In this document: piece after piece, positions 31,501 to 42,689 of the stretch
Layout: every line of letters begins with the position of its first letter
Numbering within the stretch: the first letter of the stretch is position 1
Assembly: GCA_030141605.1 (NCBI GenBank)
Contig: JAQGDQ010000819.1
Coordinates: 1-64,000 of the forward strand
DNA: 64,000 nucleotides
Direction: 5' to 3'
DNA from: Tubiluchus corallicola
Lineage: Eukaryota; Priapulida; Priapulimorpha; Priapulimorphida; Tubiluchidae
The notes under the pieces: generated by a model
What the model was told of the DNA's origin: nothing
Databases searched by the model: none
The model's input: the letters and a program-made list of their open reading frames with translations, nothing else
Position numbers and translations under genes: made by a program

Positions 31501-34500
31501 AGAGGGTTTGTTAATAGGTGCCTAACCCCTAAGAAAATATCAATAATTGATAATACAATTAACTATCACTGCCGGTAGCTAAATATCATACATATCAATT
31601 AATTGAACATGCAGTGTGAATGGAGCTTAATGTTGCATAAGCATAATGTGAGAAGTATTAAATGTAGTGTGAAACATGACACCATGGTACTCAAATACAA
31701 TTATAAAATTCTTTCATATCCTCTACTGCTTACTTTGGACTTTGAATTACTTCAAATTATTTGACAAAAAAATTAAGAACAAGTCTTAAATGTACAGTTT
31801 GGCATAAAACTATGAAAAACTCCGTTTTGATATGTGTAATAAATAAAACTAACTGACTTGCTGCGTTTGAAATTGCAAAAATATAATTTTTTGTTTACCT
31901 TTGAAGAAATGATAATTTGTGCATTGAAAATAATCAGGTTTGTTTTCAACAATTTGCTAGCAGTGAGAAAGCTAAGTTGCATTTCATAGCAGTTTTCATT
32001 TTCATTCAGCCGCAGTTCGATGCATTGTATGGAAAAGAAGATTTTACAGAACAGGGAATTCGGGAGAAGATAGCTGATTATTCGAGGAAGCATCTTCTGT
32101 GTACGAGGCAGAAATTCCTGCAGTTTATTCTCACCTTCCTACCGTTTCTACAGCAGCTGTACAATTACAAGCCTAAGAAATACATATTAGGAGATATTGT
32201 GTCCGGATTTACCGTAGCTATAATGCATATACCACAGGTAACCTGCTTTTAAAAGTTATGTTACTTTATAGCAATTTTATACACATATCGTACTCGCATT
32301 GAAAGGATTTTTTGTTTGTTCTCATTTTAAATCTTCTGCAAGGTACAAGGTAAATCAGGGAAAGAAAAGGAAATGTTAAATTATGTCCCAAAAAACTTTC
32401 CATGCAAGTTATATTACTTAGCATTTTGCTTACCTGCATGAAAGACTTATGTAACTAGAAAGGAAAATTATTAGTTATTTAAAATGTTTTCACCAATTGG
32501 TAAAATGCCGCTGACTCACCCTCCAGGGTGCACCACTCGCTAACCAAAAACGTATTTTTAATCTTATAGACAATTTACAGTAATTTGAAATTTTGCTTAG
32601 TGACGTGTGTGCTATGGATGCTCTGAGTATTTTTTCAAACTTTACTCAGTGTTATCTAAACTTGTTTCAAATGACTTGTCGTCAAAATGGCTACATCTAA
32701 TGGTCGTTGCGGGAGTTTAAATTTACAAGAATTATACAGCGTTACTGCTGACACAAGCCCTGTATGCAAAAAGGCAGTGTGTAAGTGGTATAAAATTTCG
32801 AGACGAATTTTTAAACTTTATGTTAATGAAGAGTTTTCTTGTGCTTAAAAGGTTGTTTAGACTCAATCTCATTTTAATTTACTACCCAAAATATACATAT
32901 TCTTGCCTATGAAAGTTAGCAATTGTTTCTTATATTTGAACAATTAGCTTAGAAAGTTAATTAACGGCAACAAAACACAGCTATTGCTTACGTCAGAAAC
33001 TAACCACAGTTTGTGCAATGGCTGGCATCTTCCCTTGCACGTCAAGGACATTTGCGTAGGTGTTACAGTACTGTTTATAAACGCATGATGTCATGAAAAA
33101 TGGGCTTTACATCATATGACGTCATGAACACTGCAGTTCATGATCATGCTTATCACGGTACCACCTTCTATTTGTCGGCCACGCGAATGTGACAAAAAGG
33201 CGCAGCTGCCAATCTTAGTAGATTCACTAAGCCGCGCGTAGCTTTGAAAGTTTAACGAAATTTGAGTATCCGAGGTAATTATTATTTAATCTAAGCTTTG
33301 ATTTACAAAAAGCTATTGTAGTTTTCAATATTTTAGAGCATTCTTTATTCTGAACTCATCCGGTTTTCCTTTAAAACATTTGACCATATTAGCACAAGAA
33401 CTGTACAAAGAAATTTGTGAGAATAAAAACATTATAATGAAGTAAAAATGGCTGAATTTTTAGAGCTTTTGCAAATTATCCTTCGTTTTTTTACAGGGAA
33501 TGGGATATGGTCTCTTGGCTTCAGTTTCTCCTGTAAACGGATTGTACACCTCATTTTTCCCACCTCTAATTTATTTCTTCTTTGGAACGTCTCGACACAT
33601 ATCCATTGGTACGTATGATGTTTGGAAAGTTTAAGAAGCTCGTATGTTCACTGTTTATGCATCTTCTAAAATTATTTGACCATGTCTTTTGATCTATGCA
33701 TCTACTTGAATACACAACATTTGGCTTCATGTCTTTTGATCTACACGTCTACTTGCATACACAACATTTGGCTTCATGTCTTTTGATCTACACGTCTACT
33801 TGCGTACACAACATTTGGCTTCATGTCTTTTGATCTACACGTCTACTTGCATACACAACATTTGGCTTCATGTCTTTTGATCTACACGTCTACTTGCACA
33901 CACAATATTTGGCTTCATGTCTTTTGATCTACACGTCTACTTGCATACACAACATTTGGCTTCATGTCTTTTGACCTACACGTCTACTTGCATACACAAC
34001 ATCATTGGTTGTTGTTAAGTTTGACTGTAAAAGTGCCAAAACTTCCAGCTGATCGTTTCAGTTGTATAATTTATATATATTTGTTATTTCTTATGTGTTT
34101 GTTTTCGTTATTATAGCTATAATGTAATAACTCTGCGTAAGAATCTCATTGTATTTTAATGTATATCTTAATAATAAATTAATGTATATGTCAATAATTA
34201 ATTATAAATTGTAGTATTGCTTAAGCTTAATTGTTGTCAAAAATATGATGTCAAAAACTCTAATGTTCTAGAACTGCTTGACATGAGGCAAAAGTCTGGC
34301 TTGATTTTAATGTAAAATTAAATTAAATGATTTAGCGTCTCTTTAAAATTGCACTATTCCTGATGAAGTTGAATTTTTCTCTAATTCCAGGGATGAGAAT
34401 TTTGCGCAGATACGTGAAATTTCGAGTTTTTGGAAGATCATTAATGCCATTTTTATAAATCGCGTAAATTCGTTGAGAAAATTTTTACGGACCCAGTACA

Positions 34501-37500
34501 TTATTTCACAAGCTGACCACTAGGTGGCAGGCCGTCACTTTGTTTACATCACGTACATCAGTGTAACCACGTGTAGATCTCTATGTATAAAAATGTAGAA
34601 TCAATTGTGCGGAGTTATTTGAGTCAATTGCGGACAGTTTTTATATACTTTTGCATAGGAGCGGCCAGTACTTAGGCATTTTTGAAACAATTAGGTATCA
34701 TGTATCCTTGATAGTTGGGTATTTTAAATTATGTATGAAACAAGGTAACTGATATTTTAATTCCACTTAGAGGCTCTCTATGGTCACAAAATTGCAATTT
34801 GTTGCTGGCTTCCCTTGAACTCCCATGGGGGCGCCTACACGGCCCTCAAACCCCCTGCCTGTTTCAGAGTTTTTTGCCTTTTTCCACCAGGTGGTTCCCA
34901 GCGTAACGCTATTTTGGAGTGGCATTGTTCTGATAGGCGTAGAATATGTCCAGCCAATCTCAGCCTTCTCTCTGTGACTATTTCCTGCAACCGCCTCGAC
35001 TGCGCCTGCTGTAGGACTTCCACATGGTCGCGATAGGCTATTTTTAGGATTTTCCGAAGACATTTATGGTGAAAGACGTCCAGTTTCTTTGATATCGCTG
35101 CTGTGACTTTCCAGGTTTCGCTGACATAAAGAGCCATTGGTAGCACAATGGTGTTTTACAAATGAAGCTTGATTTTCTTGTCCATTTTCTTGTTTGCCCA
35201 GATTTTTCTAATCTTCCTAAATACTGCTGCTGCTTTGTCAATTCTCACCCTGATGTCGCTTTCTGTGCCTCCATCACAACTCATCACACTGCCAAGATAT
35301 GAAAAGCTGGCAACGTTCTCAATCAGTTGACCTCCCACTGATATTAGATTAGCCTTTGCAAATTGTAACTGTAGCTATTCTTTCCCTGGGAGCAGAAAAT
35401 ACACTAATATTTACAAGCTTTCTGTGATCAGAGAATCATCTTGTTGTGGAGATCACTGCCATCAATTAGAATTGCATAGAACATTGTAGAATGTTCCGTC
35501 GAAGTGACCGCCTTACTGTCTGGATTGTTCTCGAACATTTGTTCGAGAAGTTTCTGCGGTGCGCTATATAAGGCTGCCGACACGGAATTGCACATCGCAC
35601 ATCTCGCACAGATCTAACACAGACTTATACTTGTATACTTACCTTTTCAGATATACTTAAACGTTTTCCAGATTTTCACGTTTATTGTGATCATTTCGAT
35701 GTTCCTTCATCTTTGTGTTATAGAATTCTCGCTAAATAAAGTAGTAATATTTAACAGCGTGTTTTCTGGTTTTCTCTACGAGCCTTCTGAGAGAAACAAA
35801 ACATCTGTAAGCATCTATTAACATGAGATGTAGATGATCAACCCTCCTTGCAGGATTTCTGTTCTTTTGAATAAAAATCGACTAGGTGTGCGTCTAATTT
35901 TCTTCATCATGTTAACTGCAGGTACATTTGCCGTGGTAAGCCTAATGGTAGCAGGTGTAGTAGACAAGTATGAACCACTCTTAATAGCAGATGATGATAT
36001 TCTTTTGACAGACATGGAAAATAAGTCCCGCAGTATTTTAGCATTCACAACACAAACACCTGTTGCAGGTCTGTATACATTTGTTGTTATTATTGTAAAT
36101 TTCAGAATTTGAACTTGCGATTCTGTCTGAAAAGTTTCGTGATTGACTGGGAAGCCATCTATCAACTAACTGAGTTACTAAGAATTACGAATTCGAATGT
36201 TACCACCATAAGTTAAGACATATTGTCATTTTTTCAACAAAACCCTAGCGATTGTGTGGAAATAAATTTAGTAAGACGAGTACCAGTATTATCGGTATTT
36301 TACAAGTATTGTTATTGTAGTTTTCTTTCTTCGGTCATAAATTCGTAGAGAAATTAAACACAGTTATACATTGTAATACGGCATTTCAGTTTCGGTTGTA
36401 AATTGCAGAAATTTCCCATTTTTTATGAGTGAAATGTTTCAGAATTTCTTGCAGCTGGCAAAAGGCCAGTCTAATTATAATCTACTTTAAGAATAACGAA
36501 ATAACCTTGTATATAAAATGAGTGCAACAATTTTGGTAAAAACAAGATGTTGACAATACACGATGCTCACGCGTATCTTATGCTTAGTTCATTTACAAGT
36601 AATGCTTATTCTTTAAAGTGGTTTGTTTTGTTGTCTCTTGCTCTGCCAGAAATAGCTGAAATTGTGAATGGTATTAGATCTATGGTGAATGTTGTTATAA
36701 CTACGTCTATATCTACGATAATATGTTTTTGACTTGTGATGCACTTATCTTTTGTATTTGAAGATTATCCGCCTAACATTGAAAGCAGGGAGGATGAGAA
36801 TTTTGTGCGGATATGCGGAATTCCGAGTTTTTGGAAGACCAGTAGTGCCAGTTTTGTAAATCGCGTAAATTCGTTGAGAAAATTTTTACGGGTCTAGTAT
36901 ATTATTTCACAAACTGACCACTAGTTGGCAGGCCGTCACTTTGTTTACATCACGTACATCAGTGTAACCACGTGTATATCTCTATGTATAAAAATATAGA
37001 ATCAATTGTGCCGAGTTATTTGAGTCAATTGCAGACAGTTTTTATATACTTTTGCATAGGAGCGGCCAGTACTTAGGCGTTTTTGAGACAATTAGGTATC
37101 ATGTATCCTTGATAGTAGGGTATTTTAAATTATGCCTGAAACAAGGTAATTGATATTTTAAGTCCACTTAGAGGCTCTCTATAGTCACAAAATTGCAATT
37201 TGTTGCTGGCTCCAAAGGGGCTTCACGGCCCCCAAACCCCCGGGCCTGTTTCAGAGTTTTTTTGCAATTTGTCATTCTCATCCCTGTGAAAGATAAACGT
37301 GCTTTTTGGCCATTTCTTACGAGTTGATACCTTTTTTTAGATACTCAGAAGTACACTGCCGTCCAAGTTGCAACAGCCGTGACTTTACTCGTCGGATTCT
37401 TTCACATTGCGATGTATTTACTCCGGCTGGGTTCACTCACTACATTCCTATCTGATCAACTCATCAGTGGATTCACAGTTGGCGCTGCAATGCACGTGCT

Positions 37501-39067
37501 TGTATCACAAGCTAAGTACATTCTAGGCCTAAAAATACAGCGGTTTAACGGCGCGTTTAAGCTCGTTCGTACAGTAGTTGCCATTTGTAAGAATATAGCA
37601 AAGTCTAACGTAGCAGAAATATTGATATCGTTAGTTTGCATAACTGTTATGGTTATCGTAAAACAGTTATTGGATCCCCACGCTAAACCATTTATAAAAA
37701 TGCCCATACCGATAGAGGTTATTGTTGTTGTAGTATCTACCGGAGTAACGTACGCACTTGATTTTAATGCTGCATATAATGTTAGTATAGTAGGAGAGAT
37801 TCCTACGGGAGTACCTAAGCCAGAACTTCCCCCGGGAGAGTTAATGGGCGATATGATTGGTGAAGCGTTCGCAATAGCCGTCGTTTCTTTCACCGTGTCT
37901 GTTTCAATGGCAAAGATCTTAGGTAAACGACACGGATATCAAATAGACACCAATCAGGAGCTGTTTGCGCAAGGCTGCGCAAATGTGGTGACAGCTTTCT
38001 TTTCCGGTTTTGCTTCGGCTGCATCGTTATCAAGAAGTTTAGTGCAGTCCAACGTGGGCGGAGTAACACAAGTATCTAGTATAATATCGTGCATTATCAT
38101 GTTGTTCGTGCTGCTTCTAATTGGTCCACTGTTTGAAACGCTTCCCACTGCTGTGCTTGCGTCAATTATAGTCGTTGCTTTGAAAGGGGTTCTCGTGCAG
38201 TACCGGGAACTGCCCTATTTATGGCGTTCATCCAAAAGTGACTTTTTCATATGGGCCGTCACATGGACAGCAACAGTGTTTATTGACGTTAAATATGGGC
38301 TGATTCTAGGACTAGGTTGGTCCCTGTTAACTATTGTATGGCACACACAACGACCTTTCATTGCTACTCTCGGTCAGATGCTCAACAGTAATATTTATAA
38401 GGACATTACAGTCTACGATCAGGCAAAGCAGATTCCCGGAATAAAAGTATTCCGGTACGAATCATCGCTCTATTTTGCGAATGCGGAGTTTTTCCGCAAC
38501 AGACTGTACAAAATGTCGGGCATAAATCTGTACAAACTAAAGAAGCAGATAAGAAAAAAGAAAGAGAGAGAGTTGGTCGGAGAAACTATGAACAGCGTAG
38601 GTGATTTTCCGCTAACTCAACTTGATGAAGAAAGAGAAGTGATGACAAAGAACAAATATTCCACTGATATAAAATACATTATTGTCGACTGTTCAATGTT
38701 TGGGTACATCGATCTAGTCGGCGTGAATACGCTTGCTCAGGTGATTGCAGAGTTTGACGAGGTTGGAGTCACTATCATTTTGTCAGAGTGCCACTTTACG
38801 GTTCGGAAAATGTTATTACGTACCAAAAAGGTATCGAAGGATAGACTTCACTTCACTCTCCATGACGCAGTGTTATTTGCAAGAGATGTAATGGCACAAA
38901 ACCAGGATGGTACCGTCAACCAGAGTACTTCACAAAATCACCTGGTAAATAGAAGAATCAGTGCAGAAGCTGCGAAGAGGTTGTTGGAGAAAGCATCCAG
39001 TTTTGACAGTTTGTCGTCCAATTCCTCTTCATACGTATCGGCTAGACAGCCGTCTGATATCGTATGA
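28453..39067 (+). CDS. SLC26-family anion transporter A (5 coding exons)
   Basis: The exons 28453-28545, 32010-32237, 33497-33608, 35922-36068 and 37341-39067 join in frame to 768 codons plus stop. SLC26 proteins are plasma-membrane anion exchangers or channels (chloride, bicarbonate, sulfate, oxalate) with a 14-helix core and a cytosolic C-terminal STAS domain. Visible landmarks: the entry motif [20 protein letters not shown] at residues about 92-111, the family signature [15 protein letters not shown] at 137-151, the anion-site helix SLSRSLVQ with Ser424-Arg425 (equivalent to prestin Ser398-Arg399), and a STAS domain at about 546-716 with a charged insertion ([12 protein letters not shown]...). 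Length suits SLC26A5/A6-like members. Which vertebrate orthologue it resembles most was not tested. The tail ends PSDIV. SLC26-B follows 9 kb downstream. Confidence 0.93.
28726..29207. mobile_element. hAT-type element in SLC26-A intron 1
   Basis: CAGGGGTGTGCAAAT at the left and ATTTGCACACCACTG at the right, with the same interior as the 9365-9740 element plus about 100 extra bases and a doubled GCGGGCCGCA segment. The flanks CTGTAGAG and TCGTATAG could be a decayed 8-bp target duplication. Confidence 0.85.
29541..30006. mobile_element. piggyBac-like short element in SLC26-A intron 1
   Basis: It is bounded by TTAA on both sides with inverted ends CCCTTTCATACCC and GGGACTGAAAGGG. Internal CCCGTGGGATA/CCCGTGGGACA words form a sub-terminal inverted pair. 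It has no coding capacity. Confidence 0.8.
30007..32009. other. rest of SLC26-A intron 1, nothing identified
   Basis: No repeat, RNA gene or additional exon is recognised. Short open frames here lack splice support. Confidence 0.4.
32010..32237 (+). CDS. SLC26-A exon 2
   Basis: 228 bases, 76 codons, acceptor TTCATTCAG, donor GTAACC, phases 0/0. It encodes the cytosolic lead and first membrane helix ([20 protein letters not shown]). Confidence 0.95.
32862..33385 (+). mobile_element. dispersed repeat D1, copy in SLC26-A intron 2
   Basis: About 520 bases from GGTTGTTTAGACTCAATCTC to the TTATTCTGAACTCATCCGGT region match 51783-52290, including GCTATTGCTTACGTCAGAAA and CTTAGTAGATTCACTAAGCC. The termini are not clear. 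Confidence 0.8.
33497..33608 (+). CDS. SLC26-A exon 3
   Basis: 112 bases, acceptor TTTTTTACAG, donor GTACGT, leaving in phase 1. It encodes [20 protein letters not shown] through GTSRHISI. Confidence 0.95.
33679..34005. repeat. 47-bp minisatellite, 7 copies, SLC26-A intron 3
   Basis: The unit CATGTCTTTTGATCTACACG followed by TCTACTTGCATACACAACATTTGGCTT is repeated seven times with few changes. Confidence 0.95.
34390..34879 (+). mobile_element. M1 inverted-repeat element, copy 2 (right end lost)
   Basis: It starts CAGGGATGAGAATTTTGCGC and matches 36789-37286 throughout. It runs to GTTTCAGAGTTTTTTGCC, where LINE sequence replaces the terminal CAATTTGTCATTCTCATCC. It contains CCACTAGGTGGCAG at 34517-34530. 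Confidence 0.85.
34880..35345 (-). mobile_element. LINE ORF2 C-terminal fragment in SLC26-A intron 3
   Basis: The minus strand encodes [39 protein letters not shown], then after an in-frame TAA (35158-35156) [39 protein letters not shown] and [15 protein letters not shown]. This is the post-RT region of a non-LTR element (seen in RTE/CR1-like predictions). It ends at PPGGKR, fused directly to the M1 element. Confidence 0.85.
35442..35801 (+). mobile_element. solo LTR, gypsy-like, in SLC26-A intron 3
   Basis: It begins TGTTGTGGAGATCACTGCC and ends near TCTGAGAGAAACAAAA. The direct repeat CATCT flanks it (35437-35441 and 35802-35806). It contains a TATATAAGGCTGCC promoter-like word at about 35565. 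It matches the LTR of the element at 22557-24711 in the opposite orientation. The exon 4 acceptor is only 120 bases downstream. Confidence 0.8.
35922..36068 (+). CDS. SLC26-A exon 4
   Basis: 147 bases, acceptor TTAACTGCAG, donor GTCTGT, phases 1/1. It completes [19 protein letters not shown] and encodes a polar loop that is 8 residues longer than in SLC26-B. Confidence 0.92.
36789..37286 (+). mobile_element. M1 inverted-repeat element, copy 3 (complete)
   Basis: The ends CAGGGAGGATGAGAATTTTG and CATTCTCATCCCTG are inverted, and TGAAAG occurs on both sides (a possible 6-bp target duplication). It fills SLC26-A intron 4 up to 54 bases before the exon 5 acceptor. Confidence 0.85.
37341..39067 (+). 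CDS. SLC26-A exon 5 (last)
   Basis: 1727 bases, acceptor CCTTTTTTTAG, stop TGA at 39065-39067. It encodes most transmembrane helices and the whole STAS domain as one large exon. The ATG at 37400s-type internal methionines are not starts, since [15 protein letters not shown] upstream is conserved in SLC26-B. Confidence 0.97.
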
Positions 39068-39530
39068 TATTGTACAATAGACTGTTAACGTCTTGAGACA
39101 TTTTACAAGTAAATATCGTCTCGGGAATAGGAAGTATCAGCTAGGCAGCCATCTGATATCGTATGATATTGTACAATAGACTGCTAACGTCTCTAGACAT
39201 TTTACAAGTAAATATTGTCTCGGGAATAGGAAGTATCAGCTAGGCAACCATCTGATATCGTATGATATTGTACGATAGACTGTTAACGTCTTGAGACATT
39301 TTACAAGTAAATATCGTCTCGGGAATAGGAAGTATCAGCTAGGCAACCATCTGATATCGTATGATATTGTACGATAGACTGTTAACGTCTTGAGACATTT
39401 TACAAGTAAATATCGTCTCGGGAATAGGAAGTATCAGCTAGGCAACCATCTGATATCGTATGATATTGTACAATAGACTGCTAACGTATCTAGACATTTT
39501 ACAAGTAAATATCGTCTCCGGAATAGGAAC
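39036..39530 (+). repeat. 99-bp array made from the SLC26-A stop-codon region, 5 copies
   Basis: The units start at 39036, 39135, 39234, 39333 and 39432. Unit 1 starts inside the last codons (TATCGGCTAGACAGCCGTCT), spans GATATCGTATGA (Asp-Ile-Val-stop) and runs into the 3' UTR. Units 2-5 each repeat CAGCCATCTGATATCGTATG or close variants. The array therefore arose by duplication of the coding end plus UTR. Confidence 0.95.
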
Positions 39531-39796
39531 ACTTATCCGTACGAAAAGTGATGACAGCAAAAGCATAGAACGGTTCAGTCCACCATCGTGAAATTAAGCA
39601 CAAAAGCACAAAATGGAGAGCACAATGAACAGCACAAAAAACAGTAGAACAGGAACACAGTAAGCACAACTATCACGAATGACACAGCAGTGGATACATA
39701 CTGGGCGTAGTCGACCACTTCACTAACTTGCGCGCAACTTTCTGATATCGATTACTTTGCTAAGTATTTAAGTAATGAAAGGAATACTTTTATGTT

Positions 39797-39802
39797 AATA
39801 AA
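39797..39802 (+). terminator. candidate poly(A) signal for SLC26-A
   Basis: An AATAAA hexamer lies about 730 bases after the stop, downstream of the 99-bp array. It is the first plus-strand AATAAA that I noticed in this stretch. No transcript evidence is available. Confidence 0.3.
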
Positions 39803-40742
39803 TTTATAATTTGAAACGTGAAAAATGCAAAATGCATTGAAAATAATTTTCAACACGAGCAAGTCACAAATGTAAACGCTGTCATACGTAAAACTGATAC
39901 AGCTTTCGGTGAATTTTAGCATGCCCTGGGGTAGAGATTTGTTTAGCTACCCTCATTGGTAGGAACATTTCTACCAACATTTCACAATGGATGAAGCAGA
40001 AGAGAAAGGTATCAAATTCAGTCAGCTTCACATTAGTCAAAGAGGAGCGAATAGCTGAGAAGTCACAGTGTGTGTTTTGCTCTAAAACTATACAGCACTG
40101 AAGCCTCGTTAACTGGAGCGTCTTCTAGTAAGTTTCATATTCCAAACTGTGGCAGCCCTTGACCGTTTCTCTGATTTATAGTATCAGTACGTAAGTCAAG
40201 ACACGTCTGACAGTCCAGTGCCTCAGCTGTTAGGATTATCCTTGATGGTGGAACTGATTCGAGTCAACATTCAGCATTGTTAGTAGTCCTTGTCTTTGAG
40301 CTGTACGGCTTGCAGTATGTTGCAGAATTATATAAAATATTATGTGCCTAATAAAGTAGTATTGAGCCATTTCAACTGAACGAAACCTATTTCTCCATGC
40401 AGTCAAGTTAAGAAGCAATTGCGTTTTGAAATGGTCTGATATCTAGTCGTTTTAACTCGTTAACTCTCCGCAGTAAAACATAAGATAAGTAGGTCTGGTA
40501 AAAAATTTTAATTGATATATAAATTATGTGCTCAGAATTATGATGCTATACTTATACTTATGTCAGGTGCATATCAAGACATGCCACAGGCTGATAGAGC
40601 TGTTTCACCCATCTGCATTGTGAATTCATTATTTATTATGTAATGACCAGATTAAACAATTACTTGTGGTGTATTAATAATAGTGTTTAGTTTCTGCATG
40701 GTCATTGTTACGTGTATATAAACTGCCTTTATATAGAAGCGA
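39803..40742. other. intergenic, nothing identified
   Basis: AT-rich sequence without supported features. Confidence 0.4.
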
Positions 40743-41612
40743 GATGGGCTACTGCTTGTTGTGTGGTAGCTTTGTACTTGTTCGTTATATGGCACTTATA
40801 TAGCAACTGATCTCTGTAACTGCCTGTGGTGTGTTATACTATGCTTGTTTTACATGAATATGAACGGATACAATGAAACTTCGGTGCCTTAGGCTATAAC
40901 CTACCAGGTAGTTAGCCTCTTAGTTAATACGCACCTGGCTAATGTTAAATTCAGATGTTGCAAGGCACACCTAGTCAAACAGTCAGCAATTATCTAGTAT
41001 CTACAGCATGTTTTTTATGTAAGGAGATAATTCTCTGAAGGACTTTGGAGATCCTAGTCTGAAATTGACAATGAATAATACCCATTTCTTTAAAACTTGT
41101 TGCATACGCACACGGATGCACACGGGTAGTAACACGACTTGCACATAACTCAAACAATCTCATTTATATAAGCACTAGATGGGCTACTGCTTGTTGTGTG
41201 GTAGCTTTGTACTTGTTCGTTATATGGCACTTATATAGCAACTGATCTCTGTAACTGCCTGTGGTGTGTTATACTATGCTTGTTTTACATGAATATGAAC
41301 GGATACAATGAAACTTCGGTGCCTTAGGCTATAACCTACCAGGTAGTTAGCCTCTTAGTTAATACGCACCTGGCTAATGTTAAATTCAGATGTTGCAAGG
41401 CACACCTAGTCAAACAGTCAGCAATTATCTAGTATCTACAGCATGTTTTTTATGTAAGGAGATAATTCTCTGAAGGACTTTGGAGATCCTAGTCTGAAAT
41501 TGACAATGAATAATACCCATTTCTTTAAAACTTGTTGCATACGCACACGGATGCACACGGGTAGTAACACGACTTGCACATAACTCAAACAATCTCATTT
41601 ATATAAGCACCC
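40743..41612. repeat. 435-bp tandem duplication, 2 copies
   Basis: 40743-41177 and 41178-41612, both starting GATGGGCTACTGCTTGTTGT, look identical by eye over the full unit. Only the flanks differ. This is a very recent duplication or an assembly artefact. Confidence 0.95.
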
Positions 41613-41976
41613 ATATACTTCTCGCAACTGCCAGTCTAATCAGCTCCAATTACTGATATTTACGCAATTACGAAATAAGTAAAAAAGTAACAATAATGTC
41701 CATCTTAAGCGAATTGTTGATTTCGTTGCAACTTTGTCCATTTAAATACTAGTTCTTGTTACCTTGTACTTTAAATGAGCATGCACAACTTTCCTAGCCA
41801 AAAGATTTGCACTATTATTTATTATTTGGGATGTATATTTGGTAAAATTCTGTCGTTTAATTCTAGTCACTTTATATACTCTTATATTCACTCTTGCAAT
41901 CATGTACAAAATTAGCTATGTGTACTCTGTTTGTATATATTACAACTCTGTACATCTTATTTACTACCTTTGTGTA

Positions 41977-42448
41977 CAGTCAACCTCGGGTATAAGGTAC
42001 TCGCTTATAAGGGACCACCAACACAGGTCCCGATTTTTCGTAACGTTTTTCCTTATAAAAATATTTGTATATAAGGTACTCGGATATAAGGGACTTTCGG
42101 TTATAACGGACGATGTCTTCAGGTCCCGCATAACAGAAACCCAAGTAAATTACCTCGCATATAAGGGACCCTGTGATCAAAGCAAAATTGATTGATTTTT
42201 AACCTAAATTTTTCGAAAACTCGGCCTTTGAACAGCTCGGTTTCCGCGGTCACATACATCTCGCATCACTGAAGGAGCTTCCTACATACCGTTTGCACGG
42301 AATGTGTAGCAATAATCCATAAAAATACGGGTAAAAGTACAGGTCTAGATACACCCTCGGTCTGACTCAACTTCGGCTATGAGGGACAAAGGATATAAGG
42401 CAGGATTTTTTCCGGTCTCGACGTGCCCCTTATATCCGAGATTGACTG
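41977..42448. mobile_element. pogo/Tigger-like short element, copy 1
   Basis: The ends CAGTCAACCTCGGGTATAAG and the inverse of CAGTCAATCTCGGATATAAG bound 472 bases. TA precedes the left end; the right flank is CA. Internal TATAAGGGACC words recur in both orientations. The sister copy is 57657-58120. Confidence 0.85.
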
Positions 42449-42689
42449 CATTACTTTTTACTCGAGTCTAGCAAGACTATGTTTAACAGATCAGGAACAG
42501 TGTAGCATTAACATTGTTATTAAATTGAGTAAGAATTAAACTTGATCCATGTTGATAATCCGTTGTTCATGAAATGCCTCCAAAGTTTTCATAATTCAGA
42601 GTTTGCTGATAACTTATGTCATTGTAATTGTTTTATTAATAATTAAATTGTGGCTTTATCTGTGATCAGTGTGACATGCTTAGTATTTA

